Below are positions 45,713 to 56,799 of a DNA stretch of 64,000 bases, piece after piece (the stretch's first letter is position 1; each line of letters opens with the position of its first letter). The DNA is taken from positions 154,163,664 through 154,227,663 of the forward strand of contig NC_092859.1 of NCBI RefSeq assembly GCF_032062135.1, in the 5' to 3' direction. Made by a program: the position numbers and the translations under genes. The DNA comes from Pyxicephalus adspersus. Its lineage: Eukaryota; Chordata; Amphibia; Anura; Pyxicephalidae. The notes below the pieces were generated by a model. The model searched no databases, was not told the DNA's origin, and worked only from the letters and a program-made list of their open reading frames with translations.

Positions 45713-47391
45713 AAAAAAAAAAACAAAGTCGCTGATCATTTTCAATTCCTGTTCTTCTAATGCAGTAGAGTATTGTAGGTAGTGTCTTCTCTTAATTCAA
45801 CAGATAATCCTTGGCAGTAGCTTGTCCTTCTAGCAGATAATCTCTGACAGTGTCATGTTCTTTTATGATACATAATCATCAATAGCTGTTCTAATATAGT
45901 AGATGATCACTGGCAATGTCTTCTTCTTCTGAATGTTGCCAGTGTCTTATCCTTCTAGTACAGTATATTATCGTTGGCGCTATTTTGTCCTTCAAATACA
46001 TTAGATGACCATTGGCAATGTCTTGTTCTTCTAATACAACAGAAGATCTCCGCCAATGTCTTCTTCTTCCAATACATTAGATGACCATTGGCAATTTCTT
46101 CTTCTTCCAATACAGTAGATGAATGTTGCCAGTGTCTTATCCTTCTAGTACAGTATATTATCGTTGGCGCTATTTTGTCCTTCAAATACATTGGATGATC
46201 ATTGGCAATGTCTTCTTCTTCTAATACAATAGAAGATCTCTGGCAATGTCTTCTTCTTCTAATACAATAGAAGATCTCTGGCAATGTCTTGTTCTTCTAA
46301 TACAACAGAGGATCTCCGCCAATGTCTTCTTCTTCTAATACATTAGATGACCATTGGCAATGTCTTCTTCTTCTAATACAGCATATATTCACTGCCAGTG
46401 TCTTGTTTTTGCAATATAGTAGAAGATCGTTGGCAATGTCTCGTTCTTCTAAGAGGAGATCTCTGGCAGTGTCTTGTCCTTCAGTACATCATCATTGTTG
46501 GTGCTATTTTGTCCTTCAAATAGAAGATCATGGCATGGTGGACTCCTGGTGGTATACATGTCTTGTCCTTCTAATTCAGAAGACCATGGTGGTATCTTGG
46601 TGGTGTCCTTTTTGTAGATAATTAATGCAGAGTTTTGTTCTTCTAATACAATAAATAATTATTGATAGTATTGTGTTCTTCTAATATAGTTGATCATCAC
46701 TGTCAGTGTCTTGTTATTGTAATGTAGTGGAATATAATTGGCAATGTCATGTCCTTCCAATAGAGTAAGAGATCATTGGCACTGTCTTGTTCTCCTAATA
46801 AATTAGATTAATATAGTCAATGTCTTTCCTTGTAATACAGCAGAATATTTATGACTGTGTCTTTTCTGATTCAGTAGACCGTAGTGGTATTTTTTATTGA
46901 TAATGGCAGTATCTTGTCCCTCTAGTACAGTACATCATCCTTGGGGCTATTTTGTCCTTCAATTACAGTGGAAGATCATTGACAATGTCTCGTACTTCTA
47001 ATACAGCAGAAGATCTCTGGAAGTGTTTTGTCCTTCTAATTCAGCAGACCATGATGGTATCTTGGGGGTGTCTTGTAGATAATTAATGACAGAGTCTTGC
47101 TTTTCCAATACAATAGATAATTGGTGATAGTATCTTGTTCTTCTAATATAGTAGATAATCACTTCCAGTGTCCGGTTCTTGTAATACAGACGATGATCAT
47201 TGGCACTGTTATGTTCCTCTAATTCAGCAAATCTTGGAGATATCTTGTATTGTCTTTTCCTTCTAGTAGATAATTATTGGCAGAGAGAAGATAATCTCTG
47301 GTGGTGATCTGCCCTTCTAATACAGTGAAGGATTAGTGGCAGTGGTTTGTCCTTCTAATACCAAAGATGATTGTTGGTTGTGTATTTTCCT

Positions 47392-47730
47392 TATAAAGCT
47401 CCGTACACACGTCCAATAGTTCTCGCCTGATAATCGGATCAGGTTAGATATTGGAAGAGAATCTGGCGTGTGTACACCGCCCATCGTTCGAACGACCATA
47501 CTGGTGGATCCACGGACGATGGACGACGAACGATCCTAATGCAAGGGAAGAGGGAGAAAGCACAGCAGGGTGCCGCTCCGTCGCTCTCCCCCTCCCTTCT
47601 CCATAGAACAGAACAGTCCTGTATGTACAACACTCATTCATGCATCGTGCAGTCCTTAGTCGTTGGAAAGGATTGTGAAAGATTCTTTCCAACGACAATA
47701 ATTGCACATTTGTGTGTATGCAGCTTTATA
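47392..47730. mobile_element. MITE with TATAAAGCT ends inserted in the minisatellite
   Basis: The left end 'tataaagctccgtacacac' and the complement of the right end 'tataaagctgcatacacac' form inverted repeats of about 19 bases. The core includes 'cgttcgaacgacc' and 'gtcgttggaaaggattgtga' / 'agattctttccaacgac'. Minisatellite units flank both sides. Confidence 0.8.
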
Positions 47731-47775
47731 CAGTAGATGATCATTGGCAATATCTTGTTTTTCTAATACAGTAGG

Positions 47776-47996
47776 GCAGTGTTTTCTGACCATTTTAATA
47801 TAGGGGAACTGTTAAAATAACTTTCAGGCCTTCGGAGGAACCTCTTCCATTAATATTATATCCACAGCTCCCAGTTTATTGGTGTGCTGGTCAGTGGGAA
47901 GAGTTCTATTTAATGTACAGCGCTGCGTAATATGTTGGTGCTATATAAATCCTGTTTAATAATAATAATTAAATAATAATTGCTGGCCTCCTCTTT
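47776..47996 (-). repeat. MITE family B, reverse copy carrying an L2 tail
   Basis: 'cagtgttttctgaccatttt' to 'tggtcagtgggaagagttc' is family B on the minus strand. An L2 3' tail (47907-47977) interrupts it, and family B resumes with 'attgctggcctcc'. Confidence 0.65.
47907..47977 (+). mobile_element. L2 3' tail nested in MITE B
   Basis: 'tatttaatgtacagcgctg', 'cgtaatatgttggtgctat' and an (AAT)n-like end match the other L2 tails. It is severely 5'-truncated (about 70 bases). Confidence 0.75.
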
Positions 47997-48247
47997 CATC
48001 CCATTCAGACACGACCCGCTACACTTTTTTTACAACCATAATCTACTTGAAATGTAACCTTTTTTGCATTATCTCTGCTTTGTCTTCAATGTTTTCATAA
48101 ATTTACCTAATAAATTTTTTACTTGCCTACACAAACCCTTCTTTTCTGGTTTAACCTCCCCAGCAGTCAAACTTTATTATACTCATACTATTATAATATA
48201 CTGTAAAATACATTTTCATTAAAAACAATGTACTGCTTTTAGACATA
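47997..48247. other. Intronic DNA, nothing recognised
   Basis: AT-rich with no exon or repeat identified. Confidence 0.5.
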
Positions 48248-48750
48248 TACCGTATTTTCCGGCGTATAAGACGACCCCCAACTTTTCCAGTTAAAATATA
48301 GAGTTTGGAATATACTCGCCATATAAGACTACCCCTCTTCCAACGCACACCAAATAAAAATTAAATGGCAGGGCACAGACAGCCAGGCGCTTTATTAAAT
48401 TCCTGCATACAGCCACTGCCAGCCTACACTTCCCCTTTGAGGCGCGCTCCACACTCAACCCGAAGAAGCGCAGCCCTCCGAGTCGAATGGGCGGGTTCTG
48501 GTGGAGAGCCAATCCACACTCACGTTCTCCTCCTCGAGGTGCAGGAAGATGTGTGCAGCTTGCTTCCCCTTGCTTCATACTCCCCGCACAGAGCGGGGAC
48601 TCAGCCGCGGCACCCCCCACCATATGCGCCGGACATATGAAGCAAAGGGAAGCAAGCTGCAGGTAAGTACCCGGCCTATAAGACGACCCCCGACTTTGGC
48701 ACAGATTTTTCGGGGTTAAAAAGTCATCTCATACGCCGGTAAATACGGTA
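48248..48750. mobile_element. MITE with TACCGTATTTTCCGGCGTAT ends, GC-rich core
   Basis: The left TACCGTATTTTCCGGCGTAT and the complement of the right end TACCGTATTTACCGGCGTAT differ at one of 20 bases. TA lies at both outer edges, consistent with TA target use. Subterminal 'cctataagacgacccccgac' repeats near the right end echo the left end. The core (48410-48640) is far more GC-rich than surrounding DNA. Open frames here are non-coding repeat sequence. Confidence 0.8.
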
Positions 48751-49702
48751 AATCCAGACAGAAATGAACGGTCCAGGAGGTTAACTAACTCATTCTCCTT
48801 ACAGAGTTTGAAACTACCCTCAATCATCTATTGCATATCAGGTGTTGGTGCATGCAAAGTTGACATACCCCTCACTACTTACACATATAAGTTTGGTAGT
48901 TCCATTGTCTGTTCCTATTGCATCAGTGGCTATTTTTAGTAGTCAAGTTATAATGAATTTGCATCAGAACATTATATCACTTTTTGCTAGCAATAATTCA
49001 GTATGTTTGCAGTAAAGAACACAATTGGGATTTCTTAATTAAGCTGTTCTCACTCATGGGGAAGTGAGGTTATGGCTCCTCCAGACATCCATGCTGAGCA
49101 GCAAATATATATTTTTGTTCCATGCACGACTGGCTATCTGATGGTAACACAGGATTATTTTGCTATGTAAATCAACCCATGTTAATGTGTATAATACTGA
49201 ATATTTCCAGTCCAGTGAACATTGCACGGGCAATTAGACAACGATTACTACTTCTGAGTTTTCAGAAAACAGCTTCTATACGTTTAATCTATGAAGTCTA
49301 TGGACCATAGCAAAACTGCAACTTTCTTTTTATGTTTTTGCTTTTTGGTTATAAAAAAAGAAAAAAATCTGAAGCTCATTTGGAAAAAAATCCCTGGAAG
49401 GTATTCATGGAAAAATATATCAGATATGAAAGGCCTTATGGTTACAGGAAGGGTCTCTGCATGTAACCTGGAAAATTCAATTGTTTTCCCCTGTGCATTT
49501 ATTTGTTCTTTGTGATGTCAGTGCAAGGCTTCAGTAGCTGCCCAGTGTTTCCCTAGGTAGTAAAATATCCTCTTCTACTATCCTAAAAATTAATTTAACA
49601 CTATATATATATAAAGTACAGTAATAAGAATCCAAAACTGGATATCCCCCCTAGTATAGTGCAGTGAGTTTGAGCCAACCCCAGAGTCAATTAGCGTTAG
49701 AA
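48751..49702. other. Intronic DNA, nothing recognised
   Basis: No exon or repeat was identified. ORFs 49122-49310 and 49291-49515 lack domains. Confidence 0.5.
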
Positions 49703-50408
49703 CATTGTGTTAGTTATATATAGATGGGTTCAGAAAAAGGTTTTTTTTTGACAGGTAAAATATGGATTTAAATCATTATGCCAGTAGTTCCTATACAAAA
49801 TTCCACTGTCACAGTAGTGATGATACAATCATATCATATAGTTTATAGGTTAAACAATATGAAACATGTAAAAGAATCTTAGTTACTGACGCGTTTCACC
49901 ATTCTTCTGAGGAAAGCAATATATATAACTGTCAATGTTCTAGTGTTACTCAAGGGGTTTGCTGTAAACATGTCCCTGGAACATAGGGGAGAGTTCCATG
50001 AGCGAACATTGGCTTCATAGCCAGAAGTTCAAATCTTTCAGAAATTCAAAGTCCTGTACATGCCAGGAGGATAAATACCGTACATGTAGGAGAAATACCG
50101 TTCCTTGCACCAATCTCACCAACCAGGCTCCTAACAACGGTATTTCTGTCTAAAGGCTACTTTGTGAACTTTATATATTTCAATTTCCTCTGAAGAAGGC
50201 AGAATAGCGAAATGCATCAGTAACCGAGATTCCTCTCCTTGTTCCATACTGTTTAACCTATGAATTACATTGTATGATTGTCCAATCTCTAACCTGACAA
50301 TGAAACTTTTTATAGGAACTACTGACATCTTTAATTAAATCAATATTTTATCTTCCCAAAAAAAAACCTTTTCTGAACCCATCTTTATATATGAGTTCTA
50401 ACACAATG
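49703..50408. mobile_element. Large fold-back MITE with GACGCGTTTC motif
   Basis: Two arms of about 200-230 bases face each other. Left: 'acattgtgttagttatatat', 'gatgggttcagaaaaagg', 'gtcagtagttcctat' type sequence, 'ttataggttaaacaatatg', then 'ctgacgcgtttcaccattc'. Right: the complements 'ctaacacaatg' (end), 'ccttttctgaacccatctt', 'aggaactactgacat', 'ctgtttaacctatga', 'agaatagcgaaatgcatcag'. The centre (49920-50180) is single-copy-like. Confidence 0.75.
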
Positions 50409-51023
50409 GGCCTGATTTACTAAAGCTCTTTATATATGCACATTTCTCCATATAGACCCTGCTTATTCACGTTGATCTGTTAGAAATGAACTCAGCTTCT
50501 AGGTCACGTTGCTGGCGACAAAACAGAGCAATTTTGTTCCATAAGATGTGTCAACCATGCCCACTTATCTTTTACTAAACTACTTGAACCCTTTCAACCT
50601 GCTCTTCTCTACAACTCATGTTTCATACAAATCAGTGTTTTACAGTTCAAGATAAGAGCTAAAAGAGACAATTAAACTCCATACATAGCACTTAGGATTG
50701 CTGTAAAGTTCTGTGATGATCAATAGATTGTTTGGGCACATATAGAAAGGAATAACAAAATACTTACTTATAATAGTATATTTATTAGAACCAACCAGTA
50801 GCAAGTAAAAGACATTTATTGTTAAGGTTACTTATACTTTAACACACATTTTAGTCCTTAAAAGTAAGATAAAACCTTATTCAAAACCGTTAACATTTAT
50901 CTCAAACTTTAACTCCCCCAGCCCTAGCAATTACCCTAACTGCTAAACCCCATAACATCTAACCTTCCCTCCCCACCCAACATCAAACCCTTAAATATTT
51001 AAGTCAAATGTTTAAAAATAACT
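50409..51023. other. Intronic DNA; starts with a MITE A end fragment
   Basis: 50408-50431 reads 'gggcctgatttactaaagc', the terminus of family A, directly abutting the fold-back. The rest has no recognised feature. Confidence 0.5.
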
Positions 51024-51769
51024 TGTAATGCATCGGGCACACAAACTACAGCCAACTCCAAGAATCCTTTTATCAAGCTTTATTGTCATCATAAAACAAG
51101 ACAAGGGTTATTCAGAGATGGTCAGTCCGATAAACGTAGTACATAGGGGTAAGGCAAAGGCGGGTCAGGAACAATCCCTGGTCAGGGCAGGCAGCAGGCA
51201 AGAGTAGTCACAAACAATCCAAGGTCAGGGCAGGCGGAGTTCAGGCAGAATCAGGTATCAGACCGGGCTGCTATTGGTAACGACAGCAGGTTATTATGAA
51301 CCAACACAGAGAATGCACTCAAGCACACTGTACACACAGAGGCTTATAGCGGGCATTGGTGTTCATGTTCTCCTTAAATGGCGAGAGTGCCCAATGACCT
51401 TGCACCACCTGGTGCCATTGGATTGGAGGATAACTCCAATCTGCGGCAGGGACTTCAAACTAACTATGTCCCGCCCCGTGGGGAGGCAGCCGAGCACCTT
51501 TCCCCACAGCACCCGTGGGACCTGCCCTACTTTGCACATCCGCAGGAATGCTGAGAACAGGACTTTCTTTGTTCACGTCCATAGAGATTCAAGAGATGCC
51601 GCCTGGCCGAACAGTAGTTTGGTTAGAACGGATCCCTCTGCCTGCAGGAAGAGACACACTGCGAGCAGGGCAGCAGCCTTGGCCATGCTGCCTGCTGCAG
51701 CGGCCTCTCCCTCGCCAGCTGTGATCCCCAGGGATGCCGCGGGCCCGCTGGAAAGGTAAGTTCCTTACA
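51024..51769 (-). mobile_element. Solo LTR, Ty3/Gypsy-like
   Basis: On the minus strand the block starts TGTAAGGAACTTACC and ends GATGCATTACA, giving TG...CA termini with short inverted TGTAA/TTACA. Inside, in LTR order, are a TATA-like GCTATAAG (51343-51350) and AATAAA (51079-51084). The 5' part is GC-rich (51450-51760). No coding region or second LTR was found, and no target duplication is evident (flanks TAACT and CCTTA), so it may derive from recombination between elements. The Gypsy assignment rests on resemblance to frog Gypsy LTR ends and is tentative. Confidence 0.6.
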
Positions 51770-52078
51770 CCTTAATCCCCAAATCAAACCTTAAAGTGTA
51801 GTTGAACACAGTGAAGGTTTATTATTCAACAAAGAACATTTAGAATTGTTTATTTACCTTGTTTATATACATTACCCAAAAATGTATTTTTGACTTCTGA
51901 TCTTCTTGATGGTCATGCTCTTTAACTGTGAAAGTACCTAAGCACTTAGGTACTTTCAGCCTTATAGCTTTCTCTACTATGTCATGGTTGTCTGCCTCTC
52001 CTGCTGGTGGCGCTGTATATCTGGATACAATGAACTTCCACTGGCCAACAGCGGATAGCTACATCCAGGAAGAACTCA

Positions 52079-52535
52079 NNNNNNNNNNNNNNNNNNNNNN
52101 NNNNNNNNNNNNNNNNNNNNNNNNNNNNNNNNNNNNNNNNNNNNNNNNNNNNNNNNNNNNNNNNNNNNNNNNNNNNNNNNNNNNNNNNNNNNNNNNNNNN
52201 NNNNNNNNNNNNNNNNNNNNNNNNNNNNNNNNNNNNNNNNNNNNNNNNNNNNNNNNNNNNNNNNNNNNNNNNNNNNNNNNNNNNNNNNNNNNNNNNNNNN
52301 NNNNNNNNNNNNNNNNNNNNNNNNNNNNNNNNNNNNNNNNNNNNNNNNNNNNNNNNNNNNNNNNNNNNNNNNNNNNNNNNNNNNNNNNNNNNNNNNNNNN
52401 NNNNNNNNNNNNNNNNNNNNNNNNNNNNNNNNNNNNNNNNNNNNNNNNNNNNNNNNNNNNNNNNNNNNNNNNNNNNNNNNNNNNNNNNNNNNNNNNNNNN
52501 NNNNNNNNNNNNNNNNNNNNNNNNNNNNNNNNNNN
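52079..52535. other. Assembly gap (457 N)
   Basis: The gap removes the C-terminal half of the mariner transposase that begins at 53247. Confidence 0.99.
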
Positions 52536-53408
52536 GCGTTTCATCCTAATTGCCTCCTTCAGCTGGTCCAGGAGGTTAGCATAATACTGTCCAGTGATAC
52601 TAGAGCCCTGAGGTAGGTAGTCCACCAACAGAATACCGTCTTTGTCCCAGAAAAGGGACGACATGACTTTTTTGCCCAATTTCTGGGTTCGAAACTTCTT
52701 CGGCTGCGGTGACCCACTGTGGTGCCATTTGACTGTTCCTTGGTTTCAGGATCATAGATGTGGAGCCAGGTTTCATCCTCAGTCACTAACCTAGCCAAAA
52801 AGTCCTGTGCAGCTTCAAAATGGGCCAAAACGGCTTTGGAGGCTTCAACTCGTTCCTTCTTCTGATCACTTTTCAAACATTTCCGCATCCACTCGCTGAA
52901 AGCTTGCGCATGTCTAGGATAATGGTGATAAACCCAACACGCTCCCGTGAGATGTCAAGTATCTGGGCTATCGTTTTTGCGGATATTCGCCGGTCCTCAA
53001 TAATCAGCTCATGGAAATCGCAGGATGCCGGGTCAGTTGAGGTTGGGGGTTGCCCACTGCGGGGCTTATCTTCAACGGTGAAATGTCCAGTCTTGAAACG
53101 AGATATCCGGGTTCTGACAGTGCTGTAGGTAGGACACTTCTCCCCCAATGTTTGTGACATCTCAGTGTGAATGTCCTTTGCTGACTTTCCCTGGAGAAAC
53201 AAAAACTTCATGACGGCCCGTAACTCCAACGACGTGAAACTTGCCATCACAGCTTCTCACTAAAAGAAAAGACAGTTTTAGGAATCACAAAGACCTGATA
53301 TTTGCACAGTTACATACTAAGATATTAGGCTGTCATATGCCCCCACACTCCTTTTTCTATTTAATCTGGAAGCGGTCAAAGCCAGGTACTTCTCAGCACC
53401 CCCTTGTA
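52536..53408 (-). pseudogene. mariner transposon, transposase pseudogene
   Basis: The terminal repeat TACAAGGGGGTGCTGAG, read on the minus strand, begins at the TA at 53408. Coding starts at ATG 53247: FTSLELRAVMKFLFLQGKSA, then an HTH region with YSTVRTR, KTGHF..EDKPRSGQPP, and IAQILDISRERVGFI. After a frame change near 52898 come RKCLKSDQKK, AAQDFLARLVTEDETWLHIYDPETKEQS, with the first catalytic Asp in DETW. A second frame change near 52732 leads to KLGKKVMSSLFWDKDGILLVDYLPQG and QYYANLLDQLKEAI. These are mariner blocks in order. The later catalytic residues would lie in the gap. Two frameshifts make it inactive. Confidence 0.9.
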
Positions 53409-53559
53409 AGATTTTACCATTCTTTGAGTCCTTGCCATATCTTCAACATTATTTGGCCAGCTCCCTACTGTGTTCTCTGACCCTGATCCTGTTTCTTGTC
53501 CTAAGACCTGTTGATCCTGACCTGAGCTTGTTGGTACTTTGTTTCCTATAATTATCCCT
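53409..53559. other. Short spacer, repeat-like
   Basis: 'gaccctgatcctgtttcttg' and 'gatcctgacctgagcttgtt' resemble the LTR-like block at 19640-19960. The class is unknown. Confidence 0.3.
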
Positions 53560-54150
53560 TCTACAATCTATTATGAATGCTGCAGCCAGACTTATCCATC
53601 CTTCCCACCGCTCCTCTTCTGCTGCCTCTCTTTGTAGTTCTCTTCATTGGCTTCCATTTCACCTGAGAATCAAGTTCAAGTTCCTGTGTTTTGCCTTAAA
53701 ATCCCTTCACAGCTCTTGTCCCACTTACCTTTCTGCCCTGATAGGAAAATACTCATCTAGCCGCTCTCTTCGCTCCTCCAATGACCTACTAATGACTTCC
53801 TAACTCATAACCTCATCACACGCACGGCTTCAAGACTTTTCTAGAGCTGCCCCAACTCTCTGGAATGGTCTTCCTTCTCAGCTTGCTCCTACTTTCTGCA
53901 TATTTAAAGAGCCTTTAAAACTTAACGCTTCAACCTCATATACCCTTGTTATTCTGTCTCTGAAACCCTCACTACTTATCTGCCATTCCGTATCCTTCCA
54001 CCTTTTAGATTGTGAGCTCTTCTGGCCAGGATCCACTCCTCCTCCTGTATCACTCTCTGTATCCGTCTGTTTTTTGCATTTCCAGCCTCTATTTAATGTA
54101 CAGCGGTGAAAAATTTGTTATATTAAAAAGTTTGATAATAATATTAATAT
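53560..54150 (+). pseudogene. L2-clade LINE, reverse transcriptase C-terminus and 3' UTR
   Basis: The plus strand reads MNAAARLI, SLHWLPFHLRIKFKFL.FALKSLHS.CPTYLS, RSLRSSND, then, after frame changes, APTLWNGLP and F......LK, the conserved C-terminal thumb of L2/CR1-like reverse transcriptases. The 3' UTR follows with 'gattgtgagctcttctggcc' and an L2 tail near 54098. The element is 5'-truncated with stops. A sister copy is at 61150-61734. Confidence 0.85.
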
Positions 54151-56799
54151 TCCCAACACAGTCTATGATAATAAAATTTCATATTAGTCTGGCTGTGTTT
54201 GTTTTAGATAAAATCAATAGATAAAACCTAAACACAAAATTATAATGCGAGTACAACCAGAACACCTGATCAAAGATGAAGTAATAAATGAAACAATCTG
54301 AACATCTTAGGAAATGTGATTAAAAGATAAATGCTTTCATCTAAATCCTTAGGTAATACTAACCATATTTTCCATTTCTCATCAAAGCTGCCAATCCGGC
54401 TTTATATTCCCCCTCCCCATCTATTGCATAGCAGTGGTTGGTTAATGAGTCGAACCATTTAGTAGGGTGATGTGAATGTAAATTTAAGGAGCAAGGAGCC
54501 TATACGGCTTCATCAACTTCTCTGTGTTTTTTGTACAAAGTTACCGAGTAAAGTAATGGATCTACCAATGTACTTTATACACCAATGTGTAGGCAGACAC
54601 TTGTTTAAAGACTCAGCAAGTGGTATCTATTATGTGAAAGTCTACAATGTTAATAATGATGCAGCTCAGCAGGCGATATACATGTTGTTCTTTGCTATTC
54701 AGAAAGATGAAATAAGTCAGATTGCTTGTCTGAGATTGCCTTATTCACCTAATGTTTATATGGAATAATAAGCCTGGCTGATGAAATATAATGTAAGTTT
54801 CACGGTCAGCAAGGGAGAGATGGTTACAATTAATAAAGTAGGAGCTCTTGGAGCTGAGGAATATGTTAAAAGAAGCATAGAAGATATACAGAGCAGAAAT
54901 GGAGCCGATGGTTGGGTCTAAACTTCATGGCATATGAGGGAAAGTATGGAGTTTGGACAAAACAAGGCTTAAAATTCAAGTTTCCAAAAAGAATGCAAAG
55001 ACTTTCACATTCAGGACACTAACCAACCTATCCACAAACAAGGAGCCCAACATAGCACGGCAAATTCTACAAAGCCTACGTCCTAGCCCTTAAAGAAAAG
55101 GGACAGCAAGATGAATGTTTTGGACAGAGAAGTCAACTGGCTTCCAAGAAGTGTGAAAGAGGTCTTCTAAGTAAAACTGGAGCAGCCATCACTAAGATTT
55201 GGAGTGAGATTTGGTGATGTTTTTATTGTGTTGCTCACTGTTCTTCTTGCTGAAGACTCTGATCTGGGGAAGGAAAGCTCTGCCTCTACCAAGATGGCGG
55301 CCTCCATACATAGACACAGTGTAGAAAAACACATGGCCTTTTCCTGGGTGGAAAAAGTCAATAATGGGTTAATGGCTAGGCACAAGGGACCACAGGCAAA
55401 AGGACGTCAATAATTCAATTTCCCTTTTACACTTATCAACCCTTATTATGCAAATTAATTTCCTTCTATATTATTAGCTTCTGTGTCAATAACAAAAAGC
55501 CATGATCCTAGTGCCAGAATAATCTTTGAATCGCTTGGCGCTTTACCTTTATTACATTTGGCTTGTTTACCTATGCAAATTGGGTTTATTGTCCAATGTT
55601 TACATGTCTACATGTGATAATAAATGACTTTTGCTTTCTCAAAACCATTACGAAAATGGATGGAGGGTCCACTTCCACCATATTTGGCAACAATTCACAC
55701 TTTAGGCCATGTCAATCAAAGGTTTAATGCCTAGGTAGACTTTCTGCCACCCAGAACATGGTGTTTCTACAACTTTCACACTTCCATTCCTATTCTTGGA
55801 GAGCAAGATCTCCCTTAACACATTCCATGGAGATTGGATTTAAACTGAAAGGTCTGATGGGATTCCTACTGGTTATTGGTTCTTGGGAGAGAGTTTCCAT
55901 CCGCCTGTCCATAAATTAGGCAAACTTCTTGTAAAAAAGTCTTATTAGACCAGTAACATCATAGAAGGTATGCCATTGTCAGAAATAAGTACCAAGAGGT
56001 TGACTACACTTGACACTGCTGATGACCTGGTATTCTTCCAGGTTTGGAGTCTTCGGTTGGATCAAGATGAACTACCCTGATCATCCCATCACATAATCAT
56101 GTTGAAATACTGAGCTGTTCACAGTATTTATAAACTAAACTGTTTAATTTTATGAATAGCTTCAACCAGCGGACTTACATGGTGTACTCAGTACAACCTT
56201 TAGGGGGAGCCACATACTTGATTGTGGATGGGAGCGTGCCGCATGCAAAGTGAATATTGGTATAATGCAGCGTAGAAGTTCAAAAGCCAAATAATGATGA
56301 ATAAAACAGGGCAAAAACAATGAATACAAAATAGGTTGGGATAACAATTGTTTCATTTTTCTAGCTATGAAATTATTCAAATTTTTATAATAAATTTGCA
56401 GCCCCCGGCAGAGAATTTTAAAATATAAGATTAATGTCTTGTTGCAGCGATTATATTTATTTATTTATTTGTATTTAGCATGATATTTTAGTCCTCCCTG
56501 CAGCCATCGTTAGTTCTTAGCATGAGATATCAGTGGCAAAAAACAAGCTTAAAGCGTAAAAAAACCCCCGCCTTCTATCCCGTACCTCCATCAATGATTC
56601 CTGTGTTCGATTCTTCCCAATTTGAGGCAAACATGAACAATGCCAATCATAAGTTTTGCAAACAATGAGTAGTGTTCCCATTGGTTGGTTGTTGTTAGGG
56701 GTGCAACCACCAGCCAATAGGAATGGTACTCAAAATGTACTGAAATAACTGAATCACAGCTGATGTTTAATTTGCCCATTGACAACCAACAGACTCATT
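54151..56799. other. Intronic DNA, nothing recognised
   Basis: A 98-codon plus-strand ORF (54472-54768) has no domain, and its flanks lack convincing splice sites in frame. No RNA gene or repeat is certain. A TTTA run lies near 56455-56475. Confidence 0.4.

Larger units (their letters stand above)
45290..47775. repeat. 38-bp minisatellite with higher-order repeats
   Basis: The basic unit GTCTTCTTCTTCTAATACAA + tagaagatctctggcaat is 38 bases (for example 46210 to 46248). Variants differ in 'agtagatgatcattggc', 'cagtatattatcgttggc' and similar. Longer periods appear: 'gaatgttgccagtgtc' recurs at 45931 and 46121 (190 = 5 units), and 'ctccgccaatg' near 46051 and 46317 (266 = 7 units). Edges are more degenerate than the centre. 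Two MITEs interrupt it (45465-45712 and 47392-47730). Confidence 0.92.

Noticed and set aside
48291..48640. Overlapping ORFs in a GC-rich block
   Set aside because: They fall inside the TA-flanked MITE at 48248-48750.
51274..51759. 161-codon plus-strand ORF
   Set aside because: It lies antisense within the solo LTR and is GC-rich LTR sequence without domains.
54472..54768. 98-codon ORF as a possible gene
   Set aside because: It resembles no family I know, has no supporting splice or promoter context, and is of a length expected by chance in 64 kb.
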